Of a DNA stretch of 64,000 bases, positions 37,380 through 50,189 are shown piece after piece. This stretch comes from Prinia subflava (taxonomy: Eukaryota; Chordata; Aves; Passeriformes; Cisticolidae), in the NCBI RefSeq assembly GCF_021018805.1, contig NC_086248.1, forward strand, positions 95,565,239-95,629,238, written 5' to 3'. The notes below the pieces were generated by a model. The model was not told the origin of the DNA. It did no database searches and saw only the letters and a list, made by a program, of their open reading frames with translations. Made by a program: the position numbers and the translations under genes. How positions within the stretch are numbered: position 1 is the first letter of the stretch; every line of letters starts with the position of its first letter.

Positions 37380-37900
37380 TTCTGAGCGCAGCCTCATGGG
37401 ACAGCCAAGGACAGCTGTAAAGTTCTTCTTTTTAAGAAGTTCTGGTTAATGTCAGCTGAGAAAGCTCTCAGTAAACAAATGAATAATTGATTGCTCAGCT
37501 TTCACATAGCTACTGCGTTTCTGGGCTCACATGACTCATTTGTGAACCATTCCTGTCGTCCTAATGCCATAACATTGGAGAAATGATGATTGTTTCTTGG
37601 AGGATTCTTCTGTGGACATAGTTGCCAAGACCAAAGCTGTAATGGTTTGTTATTATGACCTTTGTTATTCCATTAGGCTCAATAGCTTTAAAAAAATGAT
37701 GTGTGCATACTTTAGGAAAGTTTTTACCCTTTACATTGACCTGACATCATAGTTTATGCTACAAAATGTATTAATGACAAAGTAGTGTTTTCATGTCAGG
37801 AGGACAAATTTTAACAACTATAATCTGCCCTTAGTCATCATAAATACAAATGTATTGGTAAAACAGACCTTGTTAATGCAGCCAAGACAAATGCTAGGCC
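37380..37900. promoter_or_regulatory. Candidate distal regulatory block
   Basis: A repeat-free stretch of balanced composition has a high density of homeodomain/AT cores and other factor-like words: AATAATTGATTG, TGACTCATTTG (AP-1-like), GTAATGGTTTGTTATTATGA and CTTTGTTATTCCATTAGG. This texture is typical of vertebrate conserved non-coding elements near developmental genes. Conservation itself cannot be seen from one sequence. Confidence 0.3.
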
Positions 37901-39419
37901 ATATTTCAAATGAATTTGAAGTACTAGTCTATACACTCCACGATTTTTTTTGTGTAGCTTCAAATACATTATTGTCAAAGCACTGTTAACATGGTTTTCC
38001 TGTGGGTATTGTAGAGCAGTAATGGCCCATCAGATGCAAACAATCTAGGCTGTTTCTCCTTGATTACTTGAAGATGTGTAAATGTCTTTGAGGATATGGA
38101 AAGACATAGGGAGCTTTCAATTAATATTGTTTTGATGCTTTTTCAGTACTTGAAAATCGGCTGTAAAAAAACCCCTTTATGAGCCTGACAGTACTTGCAA
38201 ATTGCCTTGTACAGTAAAGAATTTAATTTATAATGAATTCTGTACATTATAGTTAACTGAAGTTGATTGAAGTACACTCTATCCAGTACCCACTGCTCAC
38301 TGCAGTGATGATGTATAGTAGGTTTGGTATTTTCAATTGCTCTAGAACTTCGAGGGGAGTACAGTGACCACAAGTGCTCTGTTCTGGTTTTGCTTCCATG
38401 AATTAATGAACTGTATGTAAAAAGGTTGGCTTTGTTCCCTGGCTTACACCCTTTCTTGGGCATGTGGCTCTCTCAGGGCAGAATGGCACTCTAGAAGAAG
38501 CTGCAAAGCAGAAAGGCTCCCTGCTTTCTTCCTACTCCTTTTCATATTTCCTAGCTGGTGTTTGAAGAGCTGTTACCTGCACAGACCTGCCCTGAGAGGT
38601 TCCAAGGAAGTGTATAAGAAACTCTTGGCCTTTGTTTTTCCAATGCCTTTGTGGATGAGAAGTGCCTGTCACTGTACTCTGACACCAGTGTGCTGCCAAC
38701 ATCGTGGAATCTTCCCTTGTGCAGAAACTGCTGTCAGGCTTTCATGCAGAGAAAGGAAATAATGAACTTTCGAAACTCTTCCGTAGAACTCTTCTATGAT
38801 CTTTGTTCTGTTCTCTGTTCTATTTGTTCTATTTGTTCCGCTTCTGCGAGGAAGCAAAACTGAGTCAAATTTGGTTATGTGTGGGTTCAGGCAAAGGGAA
38901 GTTTCTCCACACTGCTTGTGTTTACAGGAGAAATGCACCAGAAGGTCTCCCCCCCTTGTTAACTCCTGTCAACAATGGTACTGGGGAAATGTTTCTTTCA
39001 CTCAAAATGACTCTGCACTAAGATCTGTCCTATCCCCACTGTAAGCTGAGGAACAGGTATTTACTGCTACAAAAAGTGATGAAGAATTCTTGATGTCAGG
39101 GAGCAAGAGACTTAGCAAAGCATCTCTGCAAGAAGGAGGCATCCATTACATATTATCCCATAAGTATGGATAAGTGCATATTTAAAGATTCATCTCTCTG
39201 GTTTTAGACCTAAATCCTTGTGGAAAACAGTATGTGTCTTAGGAATCCTGGATGTAAAATTATCATGCTTCTGCTCAGTGCTGTTTAACTGCTGAATTAA
39301 TCAAGTACAATTGCTTAAGGCCCTAGAGGGAAGGATGTAATAAATCTTGGGAGTATTTGTTCTGGTTTATGGCTGGGAGAAACTGCGTAACATTAAATCA
39401 GATGTTATAAACATTTGCA
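37901..39419. other. Intergenic, no gene seen
   Basis: No supported exon. A short run of near-identical TTGTTCTAT/CTGTTCTAT words lies at about 38803-38840. Confidence 0.45.
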
Positions 39420-39524
39420 ATGGCACATTTTCCTTACTCGAGGCATTGTGGCATGAGTCTTGAGAAACTAAAGAGCGTATGTCCTGAGGACTGGATGCAT
39501 TTATTGTCATTTTTTATAGCTGAG

Positions 39525-39700
39525 AGCGTTGCTTTGCGCGGGGTGGGAAGGGGCGGGCTGCTGCGGAGCTGCACGCTGTGCATCCCACGCTCTCGGGTAG
39601 AGGGCAGTCGGGTACCGCACACGGCGCTGGGAGCCCCGCTCCGGGCTGAGCCTGCTGCCCCGGCCGGGGCATGGAGAGCATCCCCCAGGCCCAGATTAAC
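39525..39700. promoter_or_regulatory. Small isolated GC/CpG island in the gene desert
   Basis: About 170 bases of GC- and CpG-rich sequence (from GCTTTGCGCGGGGTGGGAAG to CCCCGGCCGGGGCATGG) stand alone in AT-rich DNA about 18.6 kb past MTARC1. It has a GGGGCGGGC GC box. This could be an orphan CpG island or the start site of a non-coding transcript. An open frame runs through it on the + strand to 39863, and a 26-codon frame starts at the ATG at 39671, but neither shows a known domain. Confidence 0.4.
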
Positions 39701-39863
39701 TTCCCTGAGGTGGAGAAACAGAGAGATGGATTCACTGTACCCCGACTCTGATACTGACCTGGAGCAAGACAATTTACTGACAATACATGGAGCTTCTCGG
39801 CACTGGGAGCAGGAGCTGCAGACATGCAACAACCAGTTGAAAAAACTCTCTTGGCTGAAATAG

Positions 39864-41564
39864 GAATCATCCTGAGTTTAAAATGGAGCTGCCTTGAGCT
39901 GTTTTCCTCCCTGCAGTGGGGGACAGTCCCAGCGCACTGAGCAGAGTGTGCTGTTCTCATGCACAGCATGTCCTGCCCCTGGGACATCAATCACTGGAAG
40001 CAAAGCAAGGAGGCAGAACCTCTTTCCCTGGAGAAGACAAGGGTCTGCCATTCCAGCAAAAGGACCTTTGTCTCACTTTAGGAGATGGTGTCCTGAGACA
40101 TTTGTTGGGTTTTGTGCTTCTAATTTACAAGTACCTGAACAAGCTGGTTGCACCATGCTTGTTCTCTGCATGCTTTGCTCTGAACCCTTCAGAGCTGTTT
40201 AGAATCTTTGGAAGGTCTAAATGATGGATAAGGTCAGCTTGGATAAGGAGCCAAAGCTGGACTCCTCTTGTGCCAGGGAGGGAAGGGTGAGCTGAAGTTT
40301 CGGGGTTGAGCCCTGAAGAAGAGGAGCCCTGCTCCTTGTTCTAGCCAGGGATGGGTGAGATGCTGCTGTTTCTGGCCCTGGTGCCCTGCCTTCCTCTGCA
40401 AGAGCTGCTTGATGATTTTCTGGGTGGAGGAGTTGGAGGGGCTGTGAATATTGCATTGTCCCAGTAGTTTGTGGCCTTAGACTGGGCACAAGAGTCGGGC
40501 TGTTCCACAGGAAATAATAAACCCCCATGGTACCAGATCTTCTTCTTGCTCAGATATTTGAGAGCCTCTGGATGATGGGAGGATGCAGCTGCTTGAGTTG
40601 CTGCAAAGGGTCTCTGGTGAAAGGACTCCAGGAGCTGCACAGCAGAATTGGAGCTTTTGTTGTTCAACTGGTTCAAAGGAAGGCAGAAGACAAAAGGCAA
40701 TCCAGGAGAAAATGTCTGCTGCTGAAGCTGAGCACGTAGCGTTCATTCATCCCCTTGGACTGTAAAAGCCCAGCAGGGGACCAGTGGGACCACCTTGCTT
40801 GCACCAATATTAAATCTAGTCCCATGTCTCTCAGCTTCTTTGGGCTTCTCAGACCTTCCCAGCAGAACCTGCACAGTTGCTGGGCAGTGAATCAACAGCC
40901 AAATCAGCCCTGCTTTAGGAGTGCAGCTGAAAGCATAAAGGATGCAGGATGGAACTGTGTCTGCAGAGGGGGCTGAGGGTCTTCTGCTTCACATCTTGCA
41001 GTGGCTGCAGTGTAAAGCACAACCCCAGAGCTGCACAGGGCAGCAGGCACCTGCCACAGCAGCCTTGCAGACACCCTAACCAGCTGGCTGCTCCCCAGCT
41101 GGTGTTGGAAGTCTCTTTAGGAAAGTGCTCCCTGCTGAGGGGCTTTACTCATCCAAGGGGTATTTTTGTCGTTTCCCGTTGGACTGATGAAAGCACAACC
41201 CATGAGAGTCAGAACATGCTTGGCAGTGAGGGACCTTCCCCTCTTTGGGCGTGTCTGGGTGGGAGCTGCAATGGTGAAATGCCTCAGGGTTCACCTATCA
41301 CGGCCTCTAATCCCAGCAATCCCCAGCTGTGATGCTGGCAGTGCAGGGGATGCCGCTGGTGCCCGTGAGCACCGGGAGGTGCCTCCCTTTCTTTGCTCCC
41401 TGGCTCCTGCTGTTCCCATGCCAGTGCGCCACACCTGTGCCTCTGTCCCGACAGCCCAACGTCACACCGCCTTTGTTTGCAACAGCTGCAGAGAGCAGCA
41501 AGGCCACACCATAAAATATGACCATTTTTTTATCAGAACAATTTCCTGGGAAGCTTTTTGCGCC
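39864..41564. other. Intergenic, no gene seen
   Basis: Somewhat GC-richer than the surroundings; many overlapping short frames on both strands, none protein-like. No repeat family recognised. Confidence 0.45.
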
Positions 41565-41610
41565 TTTTTTTTTTTTTTTTTTTTTTTTTTGGTTGGTTGG
41601 TTGGTTGGTT
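41565..41610 (+). repeat. T26 tract followed by (GGTT)5
   Basis: A homopolymer of 26 T (41565-41590) is followed directly by five perfect GGTT units (41591-41610). Confidence 0.95.
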
Positions 41611-44600
41611 TTTTATTTTTGTTTTTTACCTTCCGTAAGGTGACTTCAGGTGTTAAGACGGGAAGGAAAATAATAAATAGTCTAGAGAAAATAGAGTAGT
41701 GGGACCATGTCTTAGGGCACTGGAAAAAAGGGTCATTCAATGAAATTAGAAGATGGTAAATTCAGATCAGAGGAAGTTTTTTTTATGTGACTTGATTCCA
41801 GGCTGAGGATGTCATTGCCTCCAGAGATAGCAATGACCAGCAGTGTGGTGGGTTTTGAAAGGGCTGAAATTTGGATGTGCTGCAGGAATACCGAGAGTAA
41901 CCAAAGTCAGGAGAGGGTGCATGGTGTTAATTGGGTAGAAATACTTTCAGGCAAAAGATGACCTTTATTTATCACAAGCTAGGATCTGCAGTGGGACTCC
42001 AGAAGCAGATCTGAACATCCCCAGCACAAAACAGTGATGCAGAGAAGCTCATTCAAGGAGTCTGCAGCAGCACCAGAATATGAGCACAGAATATGCCACA
42101 GGGCCACCCTTCCTGTCAGGCTTTCAGAGCTTCTCCTCATGTAAACAGGGTTTGGACAAGCACTCTGGACTTGCCTCTAGTGAGAAATGGTGAGTGTCAA
42201 GAAACTTGTGTTTTATTCCTCTGCCTCAATGCTGTCGTAAAAATAAATGTCTTTAGAGATATTCATAAAAGTTAATGGAAGTCCTGGATAGAGCGTTTTT
42301 CCCCTCCTACCAACCTAATAAAATGTATTGCTTTTTCTCCCAAGTATTTTTATATTAGCAGGCAGCGGTTGCTGCTGAGGGAGAACTGTTCTAGTGCTAT
42401 AAAATGACTCCAGATGGAGACCCTCTTGCTGTTCTCTGACTTCAGGCTCAAGCAAAGCTGAAACATAATGCTTGTCCTGACGGTCACCATCCTCAGCCAG
42501 GAAATACGGGAACGTGTTTGGCTCAGGGAACAGCGGCAATCTCCCCATATGATGTCTGATTTATCAGTTATCTGGTAAAACAATAGTTTTGGAATAATTT
42601 TTAGATTTTCTTTAAGAAAAGGAAGAAAATGAAGGTAAATGAAATGGGACGGGTGCTCTGGGCTTGACAGGTGTAGCACAGATTTCAGTCCCCGCAGATT
42701 TGGCATTAACAGTCATACTGAATGTCTGGATACAGTGCTCATGGCAGATCATTTTTCCATCTGCTTGGGAAAGTCACGGCCGCTCTCTCCCAACAGCTGA
42801 CACAGAGATGCAGCCAAAGCTTCTTCTTGGCAGGCTGAGCCAGCAAGAGCTGTGGGTGCCCACCACCATCAGGACCAAATGCTGTAAAAAAATTAAAAAT
42901 AGAAGACTTGTGTGATGCTCACTGTGCAGGGAAGGAAAAAACCTGCCTTTTCCAGTGTGCAGAGGTGCATCACTGCTGTGGTGGCAGTGAGGTGAGGGGC
43001 TGAGCAAATCCAGGGTGAGCTCGGTTCTGCTCAGGACATTTCTGCAGAGCACCTGGTATCCAGACATGCTGCTGCAGCAGCAGGAGGGCATCCAGTCTGG
43101 AAAGATTATACTACTGCTAGAATGCACAGCAGCAATAGTGGAATAAGGATTTTCTGTGCCTCAGTGATGAAATGCTTCAGGATTTACCTATCAAGCTCTG
43201 AAATCCAAGCAAAGAAATTCCTGGCTCTGATGAAGCACTGAACAGATGCTCCCTCTTGTTCCTTCTGGTTTGGAAGAGGCAAAGAAAGTTATCTATTAGC
43301 TTATCTAGGATAAGCTGTACAGTAGAGTCTTTGCATCATCCCCCCATTTTGTTCTCACAGAAAACCTGCCCCTTTCTCACCAATGAGACAATTTATGCAC
43401 ATTTCATGTTTTCTTTGGAAATGGCTTGCACTAAGCTAAACTTCTATTCCCTTTCTCTGTAGTCTGCCGGGCTTTCTGCTCTTTTCTAAGTGACCCACGC
43501 TCTAACAGCTTGTCCTGGTGCTGTGCTATTGTTCCGCACGCATGTGCTATCACCGCTATTGCTGCTGTTTGTCTTTCGATTGCATGTGCCTGCAAGATTA
43601 AGCCTCAATGAGCCCCGTTACTTTCTCATGGGTTTTCCTCTCCTCCAGCAGCTCAGCCTGGCAGGTGACTTTGCCATTGTTGTGCTGTCTGGGGCTTCGT
43701 ACGCACGTAGGAAGTTCACAGGGGAGATTTTCTACGTTTTCCTTTCCTGCCGAGGGATCTGTAAACACTCTGTCAAAGCCAAGCATTTGACTTTTCTGTT
43801 GTCCTCACAGCAGCACGCTGAGGGTCAGCTGTGCACCATGATTTTCCCCAAGAAAACTTGGGAGATTTCAAGGAGGGGAATTGTAATCCATTGTTGGATA
43901 CCGGTTCAGTCGGGTTTCCTTCTCCACTGAAAACAGCCGACAGGAAAGCATTTACAGGAGCAGATGTGACTTGTGACGTAAATGTTACTTCTCGCCCTTT
44001 TGTGCCTTTTTTTTCCCCCCCGCTAATCCAATGGGGTGATTCCAAAGCAAGTCAGCTGGTACGTGAGACACATGGGCCTATGGTGGTCATTTCAAGGTTT
44101 TCCTTGGCTCAGTCAGATCCAGGGACAATTTGCAATACTTTACCAACCATTTTTTAAAATAAAATTAGCAAGTAAGAGGAATTTTTGGAGCAACTTCAAG
44201 ATGTGCATCCTGTGTAATTGCCCGCATGAATCCCACTGCTCTCTCCACTGACTGATGTCTCTGTTGTGAGCAAGGTATTGAAGTGTTGTTTGTAATCCCT
44301 TTGTAGTAATAAATCTGTAAGTGCTTTCCAGTTCATGTCTCTTTTCAAGACAAGTTAAATCCACAGCCTGAAGTCTGGAAATAAAACTGGTTTTAACTAC
44401 TTAGGTCTTTTAAATCACCTCATTTTAAGGACATTGTGTAATTTCTGATGTATCAGATGCAGCTGTTACAGAGTAAGTGTTTGTAGCCTTTCTAGATGCT
44501 CACTTGTCTGAGTGTTTTGTGAGGCTAAGCCCAGTGGGCCATCAAGTTTGATCTCCAGTCTAGCCAATCACTGGTCCCTTGGCACAGCCCTTTCCCTGAG

Positions 44601-47600
44601 CAGCCTGGTGTCCAGATCATCCTAGGGCTGTGAATTGTCTCCCCAGACAGCTGCAGCCCAAGGGCTTGTGTCTCCCTGCACCAAAAGTTGGATTTGTCCT
44701 TGAACTTCCTTGCTGCCAGCGCAGCAGTGCCTTGGTGCTGTCCTTGAGCTACACACCAGCCTTGGAGTCCCAAAGGGAGTGGTAACCACTGGTGCCCTGG
44801 GAGTCAGACCTGAGGTTGTTCTTCTCTTTATGCACAGGACCTTAACTCTTCCCAAACTCACCTGGCATTGTCTACAGAAAACTCACATGTCAGCTGGAAA
44901 CTGGACACATAGGTTGTTACTGACTGATGGCAGAGCCAGGCACACATCTGGTACACATCTGGTTCGGTGGGTTCCCATCTGGGGCAGGGGACAAGTCTGC
45001 TGCTCACCCTGCTGCTGCCCAGCACTGCAGGTCCCTTCTCCCTGCCCACAGCCCCCAGCTCTGCAGCCGTGCAGAGACAGCACAAGTAGTGGTGGACATT
45101 GTGCCTGCTCATGAAGTAGGGCTCTGCAAAGCTGGATTTACTTCATACCCTCCACTGGCAGAGGTTTTGCTTTCATCTTCTGAATGGGTGGCCAGGGAAG
45201 GGAAGTTGGCAGCCACAGCTGGCAGGAGTGGCCACCAGCAGGCTGCAGCTCCCAGTGGCACCTGTTAATGCGAGGGCTGACTCTGTCTCACGTTAAGTTA
45301 TTCATACGCTCATATTTCTGGCCAGAGAAAGCTTTCTTCCAAAATGTGCCCTGCCTCATTAGCAGTCCCCACCCAGGGACCTCCTTTCAACTTCTCCAAG
45401 CTTCCCAGCATCTCGCCACAGGGACCAGTCAGGGACACAATAGCTCCAGTCTGTTTATTTCATTTCACTTTTCCTCTCCTCTTGGCTGGCAGCCAGCAGA
45501 GATGTTCTTTGCAAAGATAATAGTTTCAACTTAATCATTCACCTCTTATGTGTCTAAAAGGAGTTAAGGAGACTGGAAGTTTCCAAGAAAAATAAATGAA
45601 CTGAACTCTTTCGAGGGGGCCTCTTTAAGGCTGTTTTATTGATTAAAAAAAAAAAAAAGAAAAAAAGCAGCAAGCTGTTCCTGTACATCACCCTTGCCCT
45701 ATATATTTTTAAATGCGTGTTTAGATTTGGAGGGACAGTCATGAATAGAAGGGTTATGAAGTGTTTGTATTTATGAAGGGATTTGTGTTTAGAGAGATGC
45801 TTTCAGTGTGATGTTCTAGTAGTGTTCATTCTGGGAGTTGTAAAGCTGGATCTGTATCTCAGGGGACTCCTTCCTCAGCCTGCATGTGGATGACAGGCAA
45901 AAGCTCACCCATTTATTTGGTTTTGGTTGGTTGGTTTTTGTTTTTTTCAAGGGGATTGTGATTCTGTGTAGGATTCATTTTAGAGCTGGTTTTTTTGTTG
46001 TGCCCTGAAGATCTGATGTTTCATAAAGTTGGAGGACTCAGTCCCTTGATGATGGATCCCTTTAGGCTGCCTCTAGCTAAGCAGCTACTATCACCAACTC
46101 CTTTTGGAAATGAGACCTTTGTTTAAGCCACAGAAAGCACATCTTCCTTCCACCTGGCTTGGCTGAGGGGCAGTGATTAAAACTCGTATCTTTCCCACTG
46201 GCATATCCTGTCCATGAAGCTGTTGAGAAAATGCATGTCCTTGGGAAATGTTGACAAAAATAAAAGGTTTTCCTTTTGACAACATTTAACAAAGGCTTTT
46301 TTTTTTTCTTTTTTTTTTTTTACTGAAAACCTGAGAAATTCAATGGTTTTGAGAAAAAAGCTCCCTTGTAGCTGGATTAAGACACCAACAGTAAGTCTGA
46401 ACCTGAGGAATGAGCTCCTAAAGCATACAGCTTCAGGAGAATCTGTATTTTCATGTAACCCTCAGACCAAAAACTATACTATGATGGACCCTATACCATA
46501 GGAAGAACCAAATGGTATCTGGAAAGCCTGGAAGGACCAACAGGCTGCCCTGAGCTCAGGCTGCTTTTCCTTGGCTCTCTGAGATGGGGCTGTGGGTTGT
46601 GATTCTGTGATTCCCTCTGTGGTTTTCTTACCTTCAAAGAACCCTCTTTCCAGAAAAGACTGAAGTATCTGAATCCACTCCTCCTCTTCCATGGTTCTGG
46701 CAAAGTGACAGCGTGGTGCTCTGAGCTCTCTGTTGTGGTACTGCCTTTTGCTCATGCTCGAGTGTGTGCATGTGTATGTACTTAGCACCCTCTCTCTGCA
46801 GCTATGGAGGGTCTCTGCCTGATCCCACCTTTGGAAAACAGATTTTCTTGTAGGTACATATTGCAGGACTCATGTAAGTGTCCATAAAATTGTGGGAAAG
46901 GGAAAAGTTTAAACTGTCACTCACTATTCATAAAAAAATCTTTCAGTGCAGACACCCATTTTTCAGACTTTGATGACTAGGGGGAAAATTGTCCTGCCAG
47001 GTGGAGCAGGATTTCTAGTTCTTCTTTTCAGCAAATGAAAGGCTGAATTTAGCAAGCTTGGAGTGAGATGGAAACGAAACATCCGTTCTTCTCCTCCCCC
47101 TCTGTTTTCCCTTTTCCCCTGGGCGTGCAGCACCCTCCTCCTTAGAGAACACAGGCATGTTAATTTTCATGAGACTGTGATGAGCCTCTGGGCTGGCTGT
47201 GTGTTTCCCTTCCCCCTCACTGAGCACTCCAGTAACCACACATAACCCAAGCCCAGCACTTTCTGCATGACTCAGATATTTTTTTTTAAGAACTAGAATC
47301 CAATGGACATTTTCTTCACTGATACCGCTGGGACTAGAGGTCTTTTTTTTCCCACCAACCTTAAAAATATGCTGATATACTGCAAGTTTTTTTCCTTTGC
47401 AATATTTTGTTGTTATTAAAACAGCACCAAGTCCCACAGCACCAAAGGATGAGATCTCTCTTGCTCTTTTCTCCCTTCCTTAATCACTAATAAATAATTG
47501 AAAATGGTTAATTAGACATAAAAGAAAACACTGAGGGACACTTGGACCATCCTTGATGGCTGGACTGAGCTGGGGGCACTGGCAGGATAGGCTGGAGACA

Positions 47601-49881
47601 GGGCACAGGTTGCAGCACCCTGGGCTGCAAACAAGAGAAGGGGAAACAGCTGACAATGGATCATGCTGAAAAAAACCCTGCCCTTTTCTTAGACCTGAGG
47701 CATCCAGCTGAGGCTGAGCACGCATCAACCAATGCCAGGTGAAGAGCAGAAAATGTGAGAGCAAAGGTAAGTGACCTGCAGTCCCTCTGTCACCCAGGGT
47801 CTGGCTCCCAAATACAAACAGAAGTGCTGGCTGCATGATTAGGTTGAACAATAAGGCAGTGAGCTCCCACTCAAAGCTCTAGGAAGACAAGGAAAGAGGT
47901 TTTGGAAGGGCTGGCACCAGCTTTGGTTGCAACATAATGTGGCACACATGATCTGCATGCCCTCCTGTGCTGGAATTGTGGATTTGTGTTGGGTGTCTGG
48001 GTAGATCCACGCTCCTGCTGGCTCGGTGCAGGGAAGGCCCAGCACTGAGCTTCCCCAGGAAGCACAAGCAACACGTGGAGCCAATATGTGATTCCTCATG
48101 TGAATCCCAATGAGTTCCAATGGACAGGTTTGGGGCCATGGTTCCCATCTGACATTGCCTGCCTGATGTGATTATTCAAGCCTGAATTCCTTCAATTGAC
48201 AGCCGTGCTATTTCCAGTCTCTTAGTCAGCATATACCACTCTGCTTCCCAGTCTGATGAGACCTGGATTTTCCCACACTCCTCCTTAAATGGAAACACAT
48301 TGTTCATCTTCATTTTATTTATTTATTTGGTACAAAAAAACAAGATACTGCTATAACTTTGAAGTGCTGGCTTCTACAATGGTTGGTTCCTTTTTGGAGC
48401 AATGGGTTTTCCTAAAAGCCGCTCTCAGCAAGATCCTTATCAAACTTTCCTTAGCAGGAGACAATGAACATTTCACAGCATGAAGAGAAAAAAAAAAGAA
48501 TAAAAACAAATGCACTAAGTGAAGAGATAGCCAGGATGAAGATGAGATCCTCTCAGCCTTGTAAACACAGATTATTTTCTGTCTAACCTACAGTTTCCGG
48601 ACATTTCACTCATTGAGTCAGTTCCAGAGTTAATTGAGGGGTGAAAATGGGGACTTGGGCAATGTCTGGACACTTCCATTTGGAACCCATAAGCTTCACA
48701 CTCATGTGCCCAAATACCAAGAACCTCACTGCCAGTAGCTGCCAGAGGTGGCAATTATAAAGGGATCTGGTGGGGAGAGGTCTTTGCAAGCCATCAGGGG
48801 TGGCTTTCCACAACAGGTCACCCTGGGATCCCTTTGTTCCCTGGTGGCTGCAAAACCAGTGGCTGACCTGTGTGGTGGCACTTGGAGCTGTGGGGAGACA
48901 AACCTCCTGCAGAAGCCCAGCTGCCAAGCCTTGTGGGGAAGAGGCAACATCTCCCACAGCCTGCCCAAAACCTGTCCTGGTCAGATCAGTGCCAAAAGAT
49001 GCTCTGCTGTGAGCAGCACCTGCCAGCTCAGCTCCACCAGAGCCTTCATGGGGGCAGGCCTGCGGGTGGCCGATGCCCTGGGTCAGGGCAGGGGCCTGGC
49101 AGCTGGTTCTGCTGGGGACGGTCACTGCTGTGCTCTGGCTGAGTCCAAGCAGCCCCATGCAGGCGGGTGGCAGCTTTGTGTGGAGGAAATGTGTCGGCTG
49201 GCGTCTGCCGTGGGGATTTTTTTTTTTTTTCTTTTAGCCTAATTGTATTTTTAATTATTTGTCAGATGGTTTTGAGCCAAGACTATGCAATCAGTCAATG
49301 TTTGTTGGTTAAAATAGAAGTAAACATTAGGTTATATAAACAAAGGAGTGCTCTGGTTTATTGCCCAGGGATAACACCGGCATTGTTGCGTGGATCCTCA
49401 TCTGAAGGCTTTGAAGATTGCTCGCTCTATTTATTTTTCTTAAGATGGATAACTTTGTTCTATTTGCTCAGCTTCTTAAGGGCTTGAATAGACAAGGAGT
49501 AAAGTGCAGCAAAGGTGGGTCTTGGCTCTGAAGGGGCCCAGTGGGAAAATGTGTTTTTGGATTCTGCTCTCATCCCAAAAAATCTTGCATTTCAATACCT
49601 TTAGATAGCTTACACATGGGAAATGCCAAAGAACTAGAAACCTTTGCTCCAAAGTCAACTCTGCTTTCATTAATAATTATTTTAAGACAGCACTGAGAGA
49701 ACAAAACAGTACTATGTGGAGCAGAAGGAAGCCCATGAGGAGTTCGGGGCTGGGCGAGAGTTCAGCCCCCATCCCCACTGTCACGCTGGATGTCAAGGAT
49801 CAGCATCCTGAGATGCAGGGGAGGCGTTCACTTGAGGTGATGGTGAGGGGTGGGACATGGGGAGGAAAAGGAGCCACCCTC
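41611..49881. other. Intergenic, no supported gene
   Basis: More than 8 kb with no exon I can support. It includes A/T homopolymers near 45645, 46298 and 49217. A possible ancient repeat at about 44525-44870 has a CR1-like 'gcacaggacctt' word but cannot be assigned. Around 43490-43990 there is a stretch with more CpG than its surroundings and an open frame without an ATG start or known motif. Confidence 0.4.
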
Positions 49882-49921
49882 CAAGCAACAGCAGCAACAG
49901 CAGCAACAGCAGCAACAGCAG
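49882..49921 (+). repeat. CAG/CAA-type trinucleotide microsatellite
   Basis: A run of CAACAGCAG units (about 13 triplets of CAA/CAG). Read in one frame it would be polyglutamine, but it lies in no supported exon. Confidence 0.9.
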
Positions 49922-50189
49922 AGCCCGGCCACTGCAGGGGAGATGCAGGTGGTGGGATGGGCAGAGCTGTGCCCCTGGGGCTGGGGAGGGGCTGAGCCTG
50001 GCTCAGATGACCTCAGCACCCACAAAGGCAACACTCAGGGAGCTCATGTCCTCCTAATTTCTTCATGTGGGAGAGATGTTGACCCCATTTTACAGATGGG
50101 AAAACCGAGCAGCAGAACATGAGGACAAACATTTTCTTGCCTAACATGGCACTCGACTTCTTCCTTTGGGCCTGACCTGGTATCATCCC
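49922..50189. other. Intergenic, no gene seen
   Basis: GC-moderate spacer between the microsatellite and the candidate regulatory block; nothing recognised. Confidence 0.4.

Noticed and set aside
43490..43930. 146-codon open frame in the desert
   Set aside because: It begins at a GTG rather than an ATG, shows no recognisable motif, and has no splice or promoter context. It was left as unexplained intergenic sequence.
44525..44900. Possible ancient CR1 or other repeat
   Set aside because: A few words such as 'gcacaggacctt' recall reverse CR1 internal sequence, but no ordered series of segments could be followed.
48610..49242. Overlapping 160-180 codon frames on both strands
   Set aside because: Opposite-strand frames of similar length cover the same bases, translations have no domain, and no splice sites give a coherent product.
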